In this document: one piece after another, positions 34,069 to 42,842 of the stretch
Numbering within the stretch: position 1 is the stretch's first letter
Layout of the letters: each line of letters starts with the position of its first letter
Position numbers and translations under genes: made by a program
Notes under the pieces: generated by a model
What the model saw: the letters and a program-made list of their open reading frames with translations, nothing else
Databases searched by the model: none
Told to the model about the DNA's origin: nothing
Assembly: GCF_965228805.1 (NCBI RefSeq)
Contig: NZ_CBDDIE010000003.1
Span: forward strand, 3,534,001-3,598,000
Direction of reading: 5' to 3'
DNA from: JASBTN01 sp965228805
GTDB taxonomy: Bacteria > Pseudomonadota > Alphaproteobacteria > Rhodobacterales > Rhodobacteraceae
Length of the DNA stretch: 64,000 bases

Positions 34069-35745
34069 TCAGCCCTCCTTCGATTTGCGACCAAGCACGC
34101 GCAACAGCCCGTGGCCGATGACACCCAACAGGGCCAGGGCCAGGATCACCTTGCCGATGATGCCAACCATGCCATTGGGGTTGCTGCCCGGCAGGTAGAT
34201 GCCCGCCAGCTCGGCCATGCGGCCATCCTCGGCGTGGCAGTCGGCGCATTCGACCGCCTGTTCGGCGGGCGCGACCATATGGGTGATCGGCCAGTACATG
34301 TAGGTGTCGACGAAATCGAACTCACCGGAATACTCGGCGCCTGCGGCTTCCATCCCGGCCTCGATCGCCTTCGACCAGTCGAAGTTCTTCCAGAAGGCCG
34401 TGTCGGTGGTGGGTCCCCATACATTCGAATAGGTCAGGCGGTTCAGGTTCACGTCATAGCCCTGGCGCCCTTCCATGCGCTTGAAGGGCCAGATCTTCGA
34501 CACACCATCGCCGGGTTCACCGCCCAGGCGGTTGATCTCGACCGTCTGGCTGGGGTCGATGGTCTCATCCCCCAGCGTGTAGGTGATGGAGCCGTTGAAC
34601 CAAGCATAATGCGGCACGACATCTTCGCCATATTCGAAGTTGCCCTTGGTGGACATGTAGGTGTGCATCGCCTTGCCGGTCGAGCTGACCCAGTTGTCCT
34701 CGCTATAGGGCTTGCCCTCGGCGTTCATCTGCCCGGCGGTCGACCAGTCCCAGACGGTCTTGGTCGGCACGCCGCCGCGGGCAAACTCTGGGATGTGGCA
34801 GCTCTGACAGGCCAGCTTGTCGGTATGGTCGTTGAGCTTCAGGTTGCGAATGAACTCGGGGCCCGAGGCGATCTCCAGCGGGTGCGGCCGTTCACTGTGG
34901 CAGCTTTCGCACGTCGCGGTCACACGATGCGCGCCGGGGGCCTGCGCCTCTTCCGGGATCGACATGTCGACGTCATAGCGCGAGCCGGCCCAGTTGTGGT
35001 CCTCTTCCACGTGGCAGGTCGAGCAGGTGAAGTTCTCGCCATCCGGGGACATGTGCACGTCGATCTCTTCGCTGGGCGCATAGAGCACCGAGCTGAGGTC
35101 GCCGTGTTTCACATTGTCCCCACCGCCGCCGTAGAAGTGGCAGTTGCCGCAGTTGTCGCGCCCCGGCATGCCAACGCTCTGCGCGGCTTCGGTCAGGTCC
35201 ACGGCCCAGGCGAGCGCGCCGGTAATGGTCTTGGTCCCGGGTTTCACCGGATCCAGCGGCGGGTGCCCTGCCCCGGTCGCGGTCTTGGTGTATTGGCCCG
35301 AGCGGTCGTGGCAGACCAGACAGTCGGGCTGTACCTCCATCGAGGCCGGATCGGCCGACATGTCGTCCCAGCCATAGCCCGCGTGACACGAGGTACAGCG
35401 CGGCTCGTTCGAGGCCACGTTGCCGCAGAAGGCGTTGATCACGTTGGACTTGCCCAGGGCCTGGCCCGTGGTGCTTTCGTAATCCCACTTGAAATGCAGC
35501 GAATGGGCCAGCTGGTCATCCGCCTCGTTGTGGCAGGACAGGCAGGCCTCGGTCACTTCAGGACCGGAGGCGAAGGCGCGTTTCAGCGCCTCGAACTCGC
35601 TGTGATCCGCGGTTGAACTGACGGGAATGGGCGGCGGGGCCTCGGGCGCGTGGGGCGTGCCCCCGGCGCTTTCGGCCATGGCGCCGCTGGTCGCCAGGCC
35701 CAGGGTCAGTCCCATGGCCAGGGCGATGCCGGCAAAAACTCTCAT
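34069..35745 (-). CDS. octaheme c-type cytochrome, tetrathionate reductase family
   Basis: A 558-residue periplasmic multihaem cytochrome. A signal peptide (VFAGIALAMGLTLGLATSGAMA) is followed by eight CxxCH haem-binding motifs at residues 68, 117, 142, 199, 241, 279, 313 and near 520. A C-terminal membrane helix (GIIGKVILALALLGVIGHGLL) anchors it. Length and haem count match the octaheme tetrathionate reductase (OTR) family; Shewanella OTR also reduces nitrite and hydroxylamine in vitro. The start at 35745 follows GAGGAGG; an upstream ATG at 35814 lacks both that and a clean signal peptide. In operon with the cytochrome b. Confidence 0.88.
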   Translation of the reverse strand: MRVFAGIALAMGLTLGLATSGAMAESAGGTPHAPEAPPPIPVSSTADHSEFEALKRAFASGPEVTEACLSCHNEADDQLAHSLHFKWDYESTTGQALGKSNVINAFCGNVASNEPRCTSCHAGYGWDDMSADPASMEVQPDCLVCHDRSGQYTKTATGAGHPPLDPVKPGTKTITGALAWAVDLTEAAQSVGMPGRDNCGNCHFYGGGGDNVKHGDLSSVLYAPSEEIDVHMSPDGENFTCSTCHVEEDHNWAGSRYDVDMSIPEEAQAPGAHRVTATCESCHSERPHPLEIASGPEFIRNLKLNDHTDKLACQSCHIPEFARGGVPTKTVWDWSTAGQMNAEGKPYSEDNWVSSTGKAMHTYMSTKGNFEYGEDVVPHYAWFNGSITYTLGDETIDPSQTVEINRLGGEPGDGVSKIWPFKRMEGRQGYDVNLNRLTYSNVWGPTTDTAFWKNFDWSKAIEAGMEAAGAEYSGEFDFVDTYMYWPITHMVAPAEQAVECADCHAEDGRMAELAGIYLPGSNPNGMVGIIGKVILALALLGVIGHGLLRVLGRKSKEG

Positions 35746-35980
35746 TTGGCTACCTCCTCGGTGCCCGGAGGCGAGTCGCACCTCGGGCGTAGATTTGCTT
35801 ATCTGACTCTTCAAATTTACATGAGGAAAAGCGAGGGCGCATAATGACGCATCTGCCGCTTAGCTTTGGCTCCGGGAGAGCGCAGCGGGGCGGTGCGTGG
35901 TGTCGCCTCAGCGGGCGGGCGATGGGATCCAGCCCCAAACCTGTTGCCCCCCGCCCCCCGGTCACGCTAAACGGCCACCC

Positions 35981-36724
35981 ATGAAACCGTTCCTGATCCT
36001 GCAGCTGCGCCCCGAGACCGAGGCCTCCGACGACGAATACAAGGCGATCCTGTCGAAGGGTGGCCTGAGCGAGGATGAGACCCACCGCATCCGCCTGGAT
36101 CAGGAGGAGCTGCCCGAGGGGCTGTCTCTGGACGGTTACGCCGGTGTGATCGTGGGCGGGGGGCCCGGCTGCGTCTCCGACGATCCGGCCACCAAGGATC
36201 CCATCGAGGCGCGGATCGAAACCGCGATCCTGGGCCTCATGCCCGAGATCACAGCACGCGACTTTCCTTACATGGGCTGTTGCTACGGCATCGGCATCCT
36301 GGGCCACCACCTTCAGCCCGGCATCGTCAACAAGGACAGGTACGGCGAACCGGTCTGCGCCACCAACTGCGAGCTGACTGATGCGGGCCAGGCCGACCCG
36401 GTGCTGGCCGGGATCGACACGCATTTCCGCGCCTTCGTGGGCCACAAGGAGGCCGTGCAGGCCCTGCCCCCAGGCGCCGTGCACCTGGTCGAGGGCGAGG
36501 CCTGCCCGTTTCAGATGATCCGCCACGGCCAGAACGTCTATGCCACGCAGTTCCATCCGGAAGCGGATGGCGACGGGTTCGAAACCCGCATTCGCATCTA
36601 CAAGAACAAGGGCTATTTCCCGCCCGAGGACGCCAAGAAACTGATCGCCATGTGCCAGGCCGAAGAGGTGCACATGCCCGAGAAGATCCTGCGCAATTTC
36701 GTGGCCCGTTACCGGAACGCCTAG
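35981..36724 (+). CDS. class I glutamine amidotransferase (GuaA-like)
   Basis: A 247-residue stand-alone amidotransferase domain. The nucleophile is Cys101 in MGCCYGIGILG; the His and Glu of the triad are in ATQFHPEAD. An oxyanion-hole region GVIVGGGPGCVS is seen near residue 55. Such proteins are annotated as GMP synthase-like, but there is no ATP-pyrophosphatase domain, so the acceptor is unknown. Its stop codon overlaps that of the convergent VOC gene. Confidence 0.85.
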   Translation: MKPFLILQLRPETEASDDEYKAILSKGGLSEDETHRIRLDQEELPEGLSLDGYAGVIVGGGPGCVSDDPATKDPIEARIETAILGLMPEITARDFPYMGCCYGIGILGHHLQPGIVNKDRYGEPVCATNCELTDAGQADPVLAGIDTHFRAFVGHKEAVQALPPGAVHLVEGEACPFQMIRHGQNVYATQFHPEADGDGFETRIRIYKNKGYFPPEDAKKLIAMCQAEEVHMPEKILRNFVARYRNA

Positions 36725-37095
36725 CCGCCGGTCAGATCCTGCGCCAGCATCATCGCGTTGCGGTCGGGATCATAGAAGGTGGCGGTGGCAACCATGCCTT
36801 CGACCACTTCCGTGTCACCGTCGAAATCCACGCCTGCGGCCTCCAACCCCGCGCGCGCCGTGGCAATATCCGCCACGCCGAACACCGGCACTGTGTTGCC
36901 CGGCGCGGGTTCCGCCTGTTCGCCTAGCCCCAGGGTCACGCCCGCGGTCTTGGTCTGAAGCTCGCTCCAGCCCGCCTCATCGGCGTGGTAGAGCAAGTCG
37001 AACCCCAACATCTCATGATACCAGGCCGCGCTCGCGTGCCGGTCGCGTACAGAAATGGCCAAGGTCAGGGTGTTTTCAAGCGTGGCAGCGGGCAT
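36721..37095 (-). CDS. VOC family (glyoxalase/bleomycin resistance-like) protein
   Basis: A 124-residue protein with two beta-alpha-beta-beta-beta repeats typical of vicinal oxygen chelate proteins: LTLAISVRDRHASAAWYHEMLGFDLLYH in the first half and VPVFGVADIATARAGLEAAGV in the second, ending FYDPDRNAMMLAQD. Substrate unknown. It is divergent from an HxlR-type regulator, with a palindromic operator in the 40-base gap, so it is likely that regulator's target. The last bases overlap the amidotransferase stop. Confidence 0.87.
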   Translation of the reverse strand: MPAATLENTLTLAISVRDRHASAAWYHEMLGFDLLYHADEAGWSELQTKTAGVTLGLGEQAEPAPGNTVPVFGVADIATARAGLEAAGVDFDGDTEVVEGMVATATFYDPDRNAMMLAQDLTGG

Positions 37096-37124
37096 TGGAC
37101 TTTCCTTTTTTCAAAAAATATAGC
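37095..37124 (+). promoter_or_regulatory. promoter for the HxlR-type gene, leaderless or near-leaderless
   Basis: TTGGAC (37095-37100), 18 bases, TATAGC (37119-37124). The ATG at 37136 lies 12 bases after the -10, so the mRNA would start at or only a few bases before the start codon. No Shine-Dalgarno sequence is visible. Confidence 0.5.
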
Positions 37125-37135
37125 AACTATACTTT
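37115..37135. promoter_or_regulatory. palindromic operator between VOC gene and regulator
   Basis: The core TATAG-CAA-CTATA (37119-37131) is a perfect dyad; with one mismatch it extends to 21 bases (37115-37135). It overlaps the -10 of the regulator gene and, on the other strand, a TATAGT that could be the -10 of the VOC gene. This layout fits autorepression plus repression of the divergent gene. Confidence 0.6.
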
Positions 37136-37675
37136 ATGGACATACCTCTGCTTGTCAAGATCACTTCCCGCGCCTGGTGCCTGAGCATCCTGGCCGCCTT
37201 GTACAGGGGCACCCCTGCCCGACAGGCACCGCTGCTGGCCGCCACAGGGGCCAGCCGCACCGCCTTTGCGCAGAGCCTTGCCCATCTGATCGACTTGGGT
37301 GTGCTGGAGCGCAACCCCGGCCACGGCCACCCGCTGCGGCCGGAGTACCGGCTGACAGCCACGGGTAAGGAGGCCGCCGCCATGGCCGCGCGGATCATGG
37401 AGGCAAAGGTGAATGACGCGGGGCTCGCCCTGCTCCGCCGCAGCTGGACCGTGCCGGTACTGGCCACCTGCCAGCAGCCCCGCTTTTTCGGAGAGGTCAA
37501 GACCGCCCTACCCCCGATCACCGACCGCGCCCTGTCGCAGAGCCTGAAACAGCTTCAAGCCCGTGATTGGATCACTCGCGCCGTGGATACCGACATCCAC
37601 CCGCCTCGCGCACTGTATCAAGCCATGGGGTCGGGCGCGGACATTGCCGACGCCGCCACCGCCCTGCTTCACTAA
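37136..37675 (+). CDS. HxlR/winged-helix transcriptional regulator
   Basis: A 179-residue DNA-binding protein. Two winged-helix-like halves are visible: residues 12-80 (SILAALYRGTPARQAPLL...RTAFAQSLAHLIDLGVLERN...LTATGKEAAAMA) and residues 95-165 (VPVLATCQQP...SDRALSQSLKQLQARDWITRAV-like). It resembles an HxlR domain repeated twice, longer than the usual 100-120 residues. Divergent from the VOC gene, which it presumably regulates. The ATG directly follows the operator; no ribosome binding site is present. Confidence 0.78.
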   Translation: MDIPLLVKITSRAWCLSILAALYRGTPARQAPLLAATGASRTAFAQSLAHLIDLGVLERNPGHGHPLRPEYRLTATGKEAAAMAARIMEAKVNDAGLALLRRSWTVPVLATCQQPRFFGEVKTALPPITDRALSQSLKQLQARDWITRAVDTDIHPPRALYQAMGSGADIADAATALLH

Positions 37676-37678
37676 CGC

Positions 37679-37708
37679 AAAAGGCCCGGGGGTTCCCCCG
37701 GGCCCTTC
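37679..37708. terminator. bidirectional terminator between regulator and monomeric icd
   Basis: AAGGCCCGGGGG and CCCCCGGGCCCTT form a near-perfect stem with a 2-base spacer. T-rich sequence follows on the minus strand (TTTTG) and weakly on the plus strand. Confidence 0.82.
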
Positions 37709-37728
37709 AATCAATCTGTTCGACCGGC

Positions 37729-39945
37729 TCAGTCGATGATCGCGTTCAGCGTGGCCGAGGGGCGCATCACTTTCGCTTTCAGCTCGACCGACGGGCGGAA
37801 ATAACCGCCGATCTCGGCCGCCGGGCCCTGGGCCGCGGCCAGTTCGGCCAGGATCGCCTCTTCACCCTCGGCAAGTGCCTTGGCGATCGGGGCGAACTCG
37901 GCAGCCAGACCCGCGTCATCCGACTGCGCGGCCAGCGCGTCGGCCCAGTAGCGGGCGAACCAGTAGTGGCTGTCGCGGTTGTCGGGCTGGCCGACCTTGC
38001 GCTCGGGCGACTTGTTGTTGTCGAGGATCCCTTGCGTGGCGTCCTCGGCGGCGCGGCCCAGCACGCCGGCCTTGGCGTTGCCCTTGACGTCAGCCAGGAA
38101 GTTCAGGCTCTCACCCAGCGCGCAGAACTCACCCATCGAGTCCCAACGCAGGTGGTTCTGTTCGACCAGCTGCTGCACGTGTTTCGGCGCCGAGCCACCA
38201 GCACCGGTTTCAAACAGACCGCCACCGTTCATCAGCTTGACGATCGACAGCATCTTGGCCGAGGTGCCCAGCTCCAGGATTGGGAACAGGTCGGTCAGGT
38301 AGTCGCGCAGCACGTTGCCGGTGATGGCGATGCTGTCGTTACCGGCGGTGATCGTCTTCAGCGACTGGGCCGTGGCTTCACGCGGCGCCATGATCTGGAA
38401 CAGGTCGGCCTTGCCGGCCGCCTCCAGGGCGGGCTGAACGTATTTGATCAGCTCGGCGTCATGGGCACGGTTCGCGTCCAGCCAGAAGATCGCTTCCGAC
38501 CCGGTCAGACGCTGACGGTCCATCGCCAGTTCGATCCAGTTTTCGATCGGGGCTTTCTTGACGGTGCAGGACCGCCAGATGTCGCCGGTCTCGACCTCGT
38601 GCGAATGCAGCGTCTCACCGTTCGCCAGAACGATGCGGATCGTGCCTTCGCCCGGCGCTTCGAAGGTGGTCGGGTGCGAGCCGTATTCTTCCGCCTTCTG
38701 CGCCATCAGGCCGACGTTGGCAACGGCACCCGCGGTAGTCACGTCCAGCGCGCCATTGGCTTTGAAGAAGTTGATCGTCTCATCATAGACGGTGGCATAG
38801 CAGCGGTCGGGGATCACGCAGTTGGTGTCGCCCTTGGCGCCGGTCTCGTCCCAGCCTTTACCGCCAGCACGGATCACGGCGGGCATCGAGGCGTCGATGA
38901 TCACATCGGACGGCACGTGCAAGTTGGTGATGCCCTTATCCGAGTCAACCATGTACATCGACGGACGCTCCAGCGCGGCGATCTCGGCCTTGATCTCGGC
39001 CGCATTGCCCAGGCTGTCGATGGCGTCCAGAACCGCGCCCAGACCCGAGTTCGGCGAACCACCGGCGGCGGCGATCGCGTCACCATGCGCCTCCCAGACC
39101 GGGCCCAGCCAGGCCTTGACGGCGTGGCCGAAGATGATCGGGTCCGAGACCTTCATCATCGTCGCCTTCATGTGCAGCGAGAACATGGTGCCATCAGCCT
39201 TGGTGTCTTCAATGGCCTCGGCCAGGAAGGCGCCCAGGGCACGCGCGGACATGAAGGTGGCGTCGGCCACGGTACCCTCTTCCAGCGGCCAGCCGTCCTT
39301 CAGAACGGTGACAGTGCCGTCCTTGGCGACGAACTCGATCTTCGCGTCACCAGCCTGAGCGGCGGAGATGGTGGCGGACACTTCGTTGGCGTAGAAATCG
39401 TTGCCCGGCATGGACGAGACCTTGGTCTTACTGTCCGACACCCAGGCGCCCATCGAATGCGGGTTGTTCTGGGCGTAGTTCTTCACCGCACGGGCAGCGC
39501 GGCGGTCCGAGTTGCCTTCGCGCAGCACCGGGTTCACGGCGGAGCCCTTGATGGTGTCATACTTGGCGCGCACGGCTTTCTCTTCGTCACTCGACGGGTC
39601 TTCCGGGTAATCCGGCAGCTTGTAGCCCTGCGCCTGCAGCTCTTCGATCGCCGCGACCAGCTGCGGCACCGAGGCCGAGATGTTCGGCAGTTTGATCACG
39701 TTGGCGCCGGGGGTCTTCACCAGCTCGCCCAGGGCGGCCAGGTCGTCCGACTGGCGCTGCTCTTCGGTCAGATATTCGGGGAAGGTCGAGATGATTCGGC
39801 CCGCCAGCGAGATGTCTGGCGTGCCCACGGTGATGTCTGCCGCCGAGACGAACTTGCGAATGATCGGCAGGAAGGAGGCGGAGGCCAGTTCGGGCGCTTC
39901 GTCTACAATGGTATACAAAATATCCGGTTTCGAGAGATCAGCCAT
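37729..39945 (-). CDS. icd2: monomeric NADP-dependent isocitrate dehydrogenase (IDH-II type)
   Basis: A 738-residue protein of the monomeric isocitrate dehydrogenase family, which converts isocitrate to 2-oxoglutarate and CO2 with NADP. Family signatures are present: the start KPDILYTIVDEAPELAS, KLPNISASVPQLVAAIEELQ, the substrate-site region REGNSDRRAARAVKNYAQNNPHSMG, and DSHYWFARYWADAL near the C-terminus. It is unrelated in sequence to the dimeric enzyme encoded at 49.6 kb, so the organism carries both types. Transcribed alone, with a terminator downstream. Confidence 0.95.
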   Translation of the reverse strand: MADLSKPDILYTIVDEAPELASASFLPIIRKFVSAADITVGTPDISLAGRIISTFPEYLTEEQRQSDDLAALGELVKTPGANVIKLPNISASVPQLVAAIEELQAQGYKLPDYPEDPSSDEEKAVRAKYDTIKGSAVNPVLREGNSDRRAARAVKNYAQNNPHSMGAWVSDSKTKVSSMPGNDFYANEVSATISAAQAGDAKIEFVAKDGTVTVLKDGWPLEEGTVADATFMSARALGAFLAEAIEDTKADGTMFSLHMKATMMKVSDPIIFGHAVKAWLGPVWEAHGDAIAAAGGSPNSGLGAVLDAIDSLGNAAEIKAEIAALERPSMYMVDSDKGITNLHVPSDVIIDASMPAVIRAGGKGWDETGAKGDTNCVIPDRCYATVYDETINFFKANGALDVTTAGAVANVGLMAQKAEEYGSHPTTFEAPGEGTIRIVLANGETLHSHEVETGDIWRSCTVKKAPIENWIELAMDRQRLTGSEAIFWLDANRAHDAELIKYVQPALEAAGKADLFQIMAPREATAQSLKTITAGNDSIAITGNVLRDYLTDLFPILELGTSAKMLSIVKLMNGGGLFETGAGGSAPKHVQQLVEQNHLRWDSMGEFCALGESLNFLADVKGNAKAGVLGRAAEDATQGILDNNKSPERKVGQPDNRDSHYWFARYWADALAAQSDDAGLAAEFAPIAKALAEGEEAILAELAAAQGPAAEIGGYFRPSVELKAKVMRPSATLNAIID

Positions 39946-40114
39946 TTTTCCTTACCCTTTTTCGAAGTGCTGGAGGCAGTGTTGTCTGGCGCGCGAGCGC
40001 AGGGAAATCCCACGCTGGACCGCGCAGGTGTTCGCGCACCGTTTAGCCCAAGTGGTCGCGGAATTCAACAAACCGGTTGCGCAAACGTGGGCGGAGCCCG
40101 CCCCTGCGACGATA

Positions 40115-41140
40115 TCAAGCAGGGGTGGGCAAGTGTTTTGCCTCGGCGAAACTGACCAGGCGGCGCGCCTCGGGATCCCAAAGCGCCAGGTTCAGCCCGC
40201 GCAGGCTTTGCCCGATTGTGATCTTGTTCATCGGCTCCAACTCCGGATGATCGCGCACGACCTCTGGCAGGCGGTAACAGGGAATGCGCGCATAGAGGTG
40301 GTGCACATGGTGGATCGGGAAGTTCGCCGTGAACCAGCGCATCCAGCCGGGCAGGATCAGCTGCGATGAGCCATGCAGCGCCGCCTCATGCACCTGCCAG
40401 TCATCCCCGAAGTCGAACTGCGCCCCATCCCATTGGTGCTGGCAATAGAAGATCCAGACCCCGGCGGTCGCCCCCACCATGGTCGAGGGCAGGAAGATCC
40501 ACAGCACCGGCTCCCATCCCCGCGCCCAGACCATCGCCCCCAGGATCGCCAGCAGCACCGCGTTGTTGATCATGCAACTGGCCCAATAGCGGCGATGGGA
40601 CATCAACCCAACGGGGATCCGATAAAGCACGTAGAACAGCAGCGCGGGCGACACGGCGAGGATGAAGATCGGGTTGCGATAGATGCGATATCCCAGCCGC
40701 CCCCAGGGGCCAAGCGCCCGGAACCGCTCCACGGTCAGCACGATCAAGTCCCCCATGAAATCGCCATCCAGATTGCCCGCATTCTCATGATGGGTCGCAT
40801 GCATCTTGCGCCAGGTCGTGTAGGGCGACAGGGTCAGCACGCCCAGCACCCGCCCAACCCAGTCATTCACCCGCCGATCCCTGAACAGGGCCGCGTGGCC
40901 ACAGTCATGTTGCAACGCAAAGAGGCGCATCAGGAACAGGCCCAGCAGGGAGGCCAGAGCCAGGGTTGCAATGCGCGGTCCGTCCAGCGACACCCAGGCC
41001 AAGGCCCAAAGCGCCAGGAACGGCCCCAAAGTCACTGCGATTTCAAACCAGGACCGCGCCTCATCCGGCTCGCGATATTGCGCCAGAACGCGAACCCAGT
41101 CGCGCGCCCGCTTCTTTGTACCCTGCCGCTGGCTCCCCAT
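40115..41140 (-). CDS. membrane fatty acid desaturase
   Basis: A 341-residue di-iron membrane enzyme with the three histidine boxes HDCGH (near residue 78), HATHH (near 113) and HHVHH (near 277), and four to six membrane helices. The family introduces double bonds into acyl chains of membrane lipids or similar substrates. The ATG at 41140 follows AGGAGG at ideal distance. It lies alone, downstream of a tRNA-Arg gene on the same strand. Confidence 0.9.
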   Translation of the reverse strand: MGSQRQGTKKRARDWVRVLAQYREPDEARSWFEIAVTLGPFLALWALAWVSLDGPRIATLALASLLGLFLMRLFALQHDCGHAALFRDRRVNDWVGRVLGVLTLSPYTTWRKMHATHHENAGNLDGDFMGDLIVLTVERFRALGPWGRLGYRIYRNPIFILAVSPALLFYVLYRIPVGLMSHRRYWASCMINNAVLLAILGAMVWARGWEPVLWIFLPSTMVGATAGVWIFYCQHQWDGAQFDFGDDWQVHEAALHGSSQLILPGWMRWFTANFPIHHVHHLYARIPCYRLPEVVRDHPELEPMNKITIGQSLRGLNLALWDPEARRLVSFAEAKHLPTPA

Positions 41141-41234
41141 GGCCGCCTCCTGATTGCAACGCAACCAATAGGCCAACAGAATTCACGCCGCGCAACCATG
41201 AGGCGCAGAAAGCAGTCCGGGATGTTCGAAAAGG

Positions 41235-41311
<77 letters not shown>

Positions 41312-41390
41312 CACTGACACTTGGTCGTGGGCGGGATATAGGGCAAAGCCCCCTGCCCCGCAATATGAAATCCGGCCGAGATGGCCGAAT

Positions 41391-41693
41391 TCAGAGGACG
41401 AGGATCGGCAAGGCCAGGCCCAGAAGGCAGCCGCCGAGGGCGGTGAGGCTTTGCGCCGATGTCATGCCCAGGACACGCCCCAACAGCGCCGCCGCGGTGC
41501 TGCCTGCGAAAAGCGCGATCAGGAAGGAACTGGTGACGAAGTTCAAAAGCCCCAGCGTCACCGCCAGAAAGGCCGCACCGCTCAGCGCGCCATGCATGGG
41601 GCGTGCGCCCATCAGGTAAGGGCCAAGGGCGGACAGGATCATCGCGACCGCAAGCGAGATCGGAACGATGTTCTGGACGATGAAGTCGGACAT
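41391..41693 (-). CDS. small hydrophobic membrane protein
   Basis: A 100-residue protein, nearly all hydrophobic, with about three to four membrane helices (IVPISLAVAMILSALGPYLM, ALSGAAFLAVTLGLLNFVTS, SLTALGGCLLGLALPILVL). I do not recognise the family. It lies between the rpsI terminator and the tRNA gene. A start three codons upstream (41702) is possible. Confidence 0.6.
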   Translation of the reverse strand: MSDFIVQNIVPISLAVAMILSALGPYLMGARPMHGALSGAAFLAVTLGLLNFVTSSFLIALFAGSTAAALLGRVLGMTSAQSLTALGGCLLGLALPILVL

Positions 41694-41723
41694 GGCAGGC
41701 ACCTTCGGGGAGCTTGGTTATGC

Positions 41724-41753
41724 AAAAAGGGCCACCCGAGGGCAGCCCTTTTC
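41724..41753 (-). terminator. terminator of rplM-rpsI
   Basis: On the minus strand AAAGGGCTGCC, a CTC loop and GGGTGGCCC form a hairpin followed by five to six T. Lies 20 bases after the rpsI stop. Confidence 0.85.
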
Positions 41754-41772
41754 GAAATTCTGCAAAAGCGAT

Positions 41773-42261
41773 TTAGCGCTTCGAGAACTGGAACGAACGG
41801 CGGGCTTTGCGCTTACCGTATTTCTTACGTTCCACCACGCGGCTGTCGCGGGTCAGGAAGCCGGCGGCTTTCAGCGGCGCGCGCAGCGACGGTTCATAGA
41901 GTTGCAGGGCTTTCGAGATGCCGTGCTTGACCGCACCGGCCTGGCCGGTCAGGCCACCGCCCTTGACGGTCGCGACGACGTCGAATTCGCCTTCGACACC
42001 GGCAACCTGGAACGGCTGGCGCAGGATCAGCTGCAGCACCGGACGGGCAAAGTACTTGTCCTGGTCCTTGCCGTTTACGATGACCTTGCCGGAGCCCGGC
42101 TTGATCCAGACGCGGGCAACGGCGTCCTTCCGCTTGCCGGTGGCATAGGCGCGGCCCAGCTCGTCACGGACGGGTTCACGGGGCGCGGCCACTTCGACCA
42201 CGGCTTCGGTGCCTTCAGCAACCGCGTTCAGCTCTTCGAGCGATTTGATCTCTTCGGTCAT
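41773..42261 (-). CDS. rpsI: 30S ribosomal protein S9
   Basis: A 162-residue S9. The C-terminal signature ending DSRVVERKKYGKRKARRSFQFSKR is intact, as is GRAYATGKRKDAVARVWIKPG. The N-terminal 30 residues are an acidic extension (EEIKSLEELNAVAEGTEAVVEV) seen in alphaproteobacterial S9. Two bases after rplM. Confidence 0.97.
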   Translation of the reverse strand: MTEEIKSLEELNAVAEGTEAVVEVAAPREPVRDELGRAYATGKRKDAVARVWIKPGSGKVIVNGKDQDKYFARPVLQLILRQPFQVAGVEGEFDVVATVKGGGLTGQAGAVKHGISKALQLYEPSLRAPLKAAGFLTRDSRVVERKKYGKRKARRSFQFSKR

Positions 42262-42263
42262 GC

Positions 42264-42728
42264 TCAGCCCTCACGCGCGTTTTTGGGGTTCATGGCTTTG
42301 ACGTCCAGCACTTCAGGCTGCTGGGCTTCATGCGGATGCTCGGAACCGGCGTAGACGCGCAGGTTGCGCAGCTGTTCGCGGCTCAGCGGGCCGCCGGGCA
42401 GCATGCGCTGAACGGCTTTGGTGACCAGGCGGGTCGGGTGCTCGCCTTCCAGGATCTGGCCAGCGGTGCGCGACTTGATGCCGCCCGGGTAACCGGTGTG
42501 CCAGTAGTGCACCTTGTCGGTGCGCTTCTTGCCGGTCAGCTGGACCTTGTCCGCGTTGATGATGATGACGTTGTCACCCATGTCCATGTGGGGGGTGAAG
42601 GTCGCTTTGTGCTTGCCGCGCAGGCGCGTGGCAACGATGGTCGCAAGACGGCCCAGAACAACGCCTTCGGCGTCGATCAGGATCCATTTCTTGTCGATAT
42701 CTGCAGGGGTTGCAGAGAAGGTTTTCAT
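42264..42728 (-). CDS. rplM: 50S ribosomal protein L13
   Basis: A 154-residue L13 with the conserved blocks KKWILIDAEGVVLGRLAT, GDNVIIINADKVQLTGKK and MLPGGPLSREQLRNLRVYAGSEHPHEAQQPE. It starts the L13-S9 operon. The start at 42728 (MKTFSATPADI) matches the family and follows AAGGG. Confidence 0.97.
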   Translation of the reverse strand: MKTFSATPADIDKKWILIDAEGVVLGRLATIVATRLRGKHKATFTPHMDMGDNVIIINADKVQLTGKKRTDKVHYWHTGYPGGIKSRTAGQILEGEHPTRLVTKAVQRMLPGGPLSREQLRNLRVYAGSEHPHEAQQPEVLDVKAMNPKNAREG

Positions 42729-42762
42729 GGTGTCAGCCCTTGATGGGTTTTCGGATGGGGTG

Positions 42763-42790
42763 TTTCTAGTGATTTGCGCGGGCCAGTCAA
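42763..42790 (-). promoter_or_regulatory. promoter of rplM-rpsI
   Basis: On the minus strand TTGACT (42785-42790), 16 bases, TAGAAA (42763-42768). It lies 35-62 bases upstream of the rplM start. Confidence 0.6.
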
Positions 42791-42842
42791 CACAAGTTTG
42801 ACGCATTAAATGCAGCAAAATCAAAGAATTACAAATAAGGTA

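Noticed and set aside
37567..40155. An 862-codon plus-strand open frame opposite the monomeric isocitrate dehydrogenase.
   Set aside because: Antisense shadow of a well-conserved gene; no domain, no ribosome binding site, His/Arg/Gln-biased composition.
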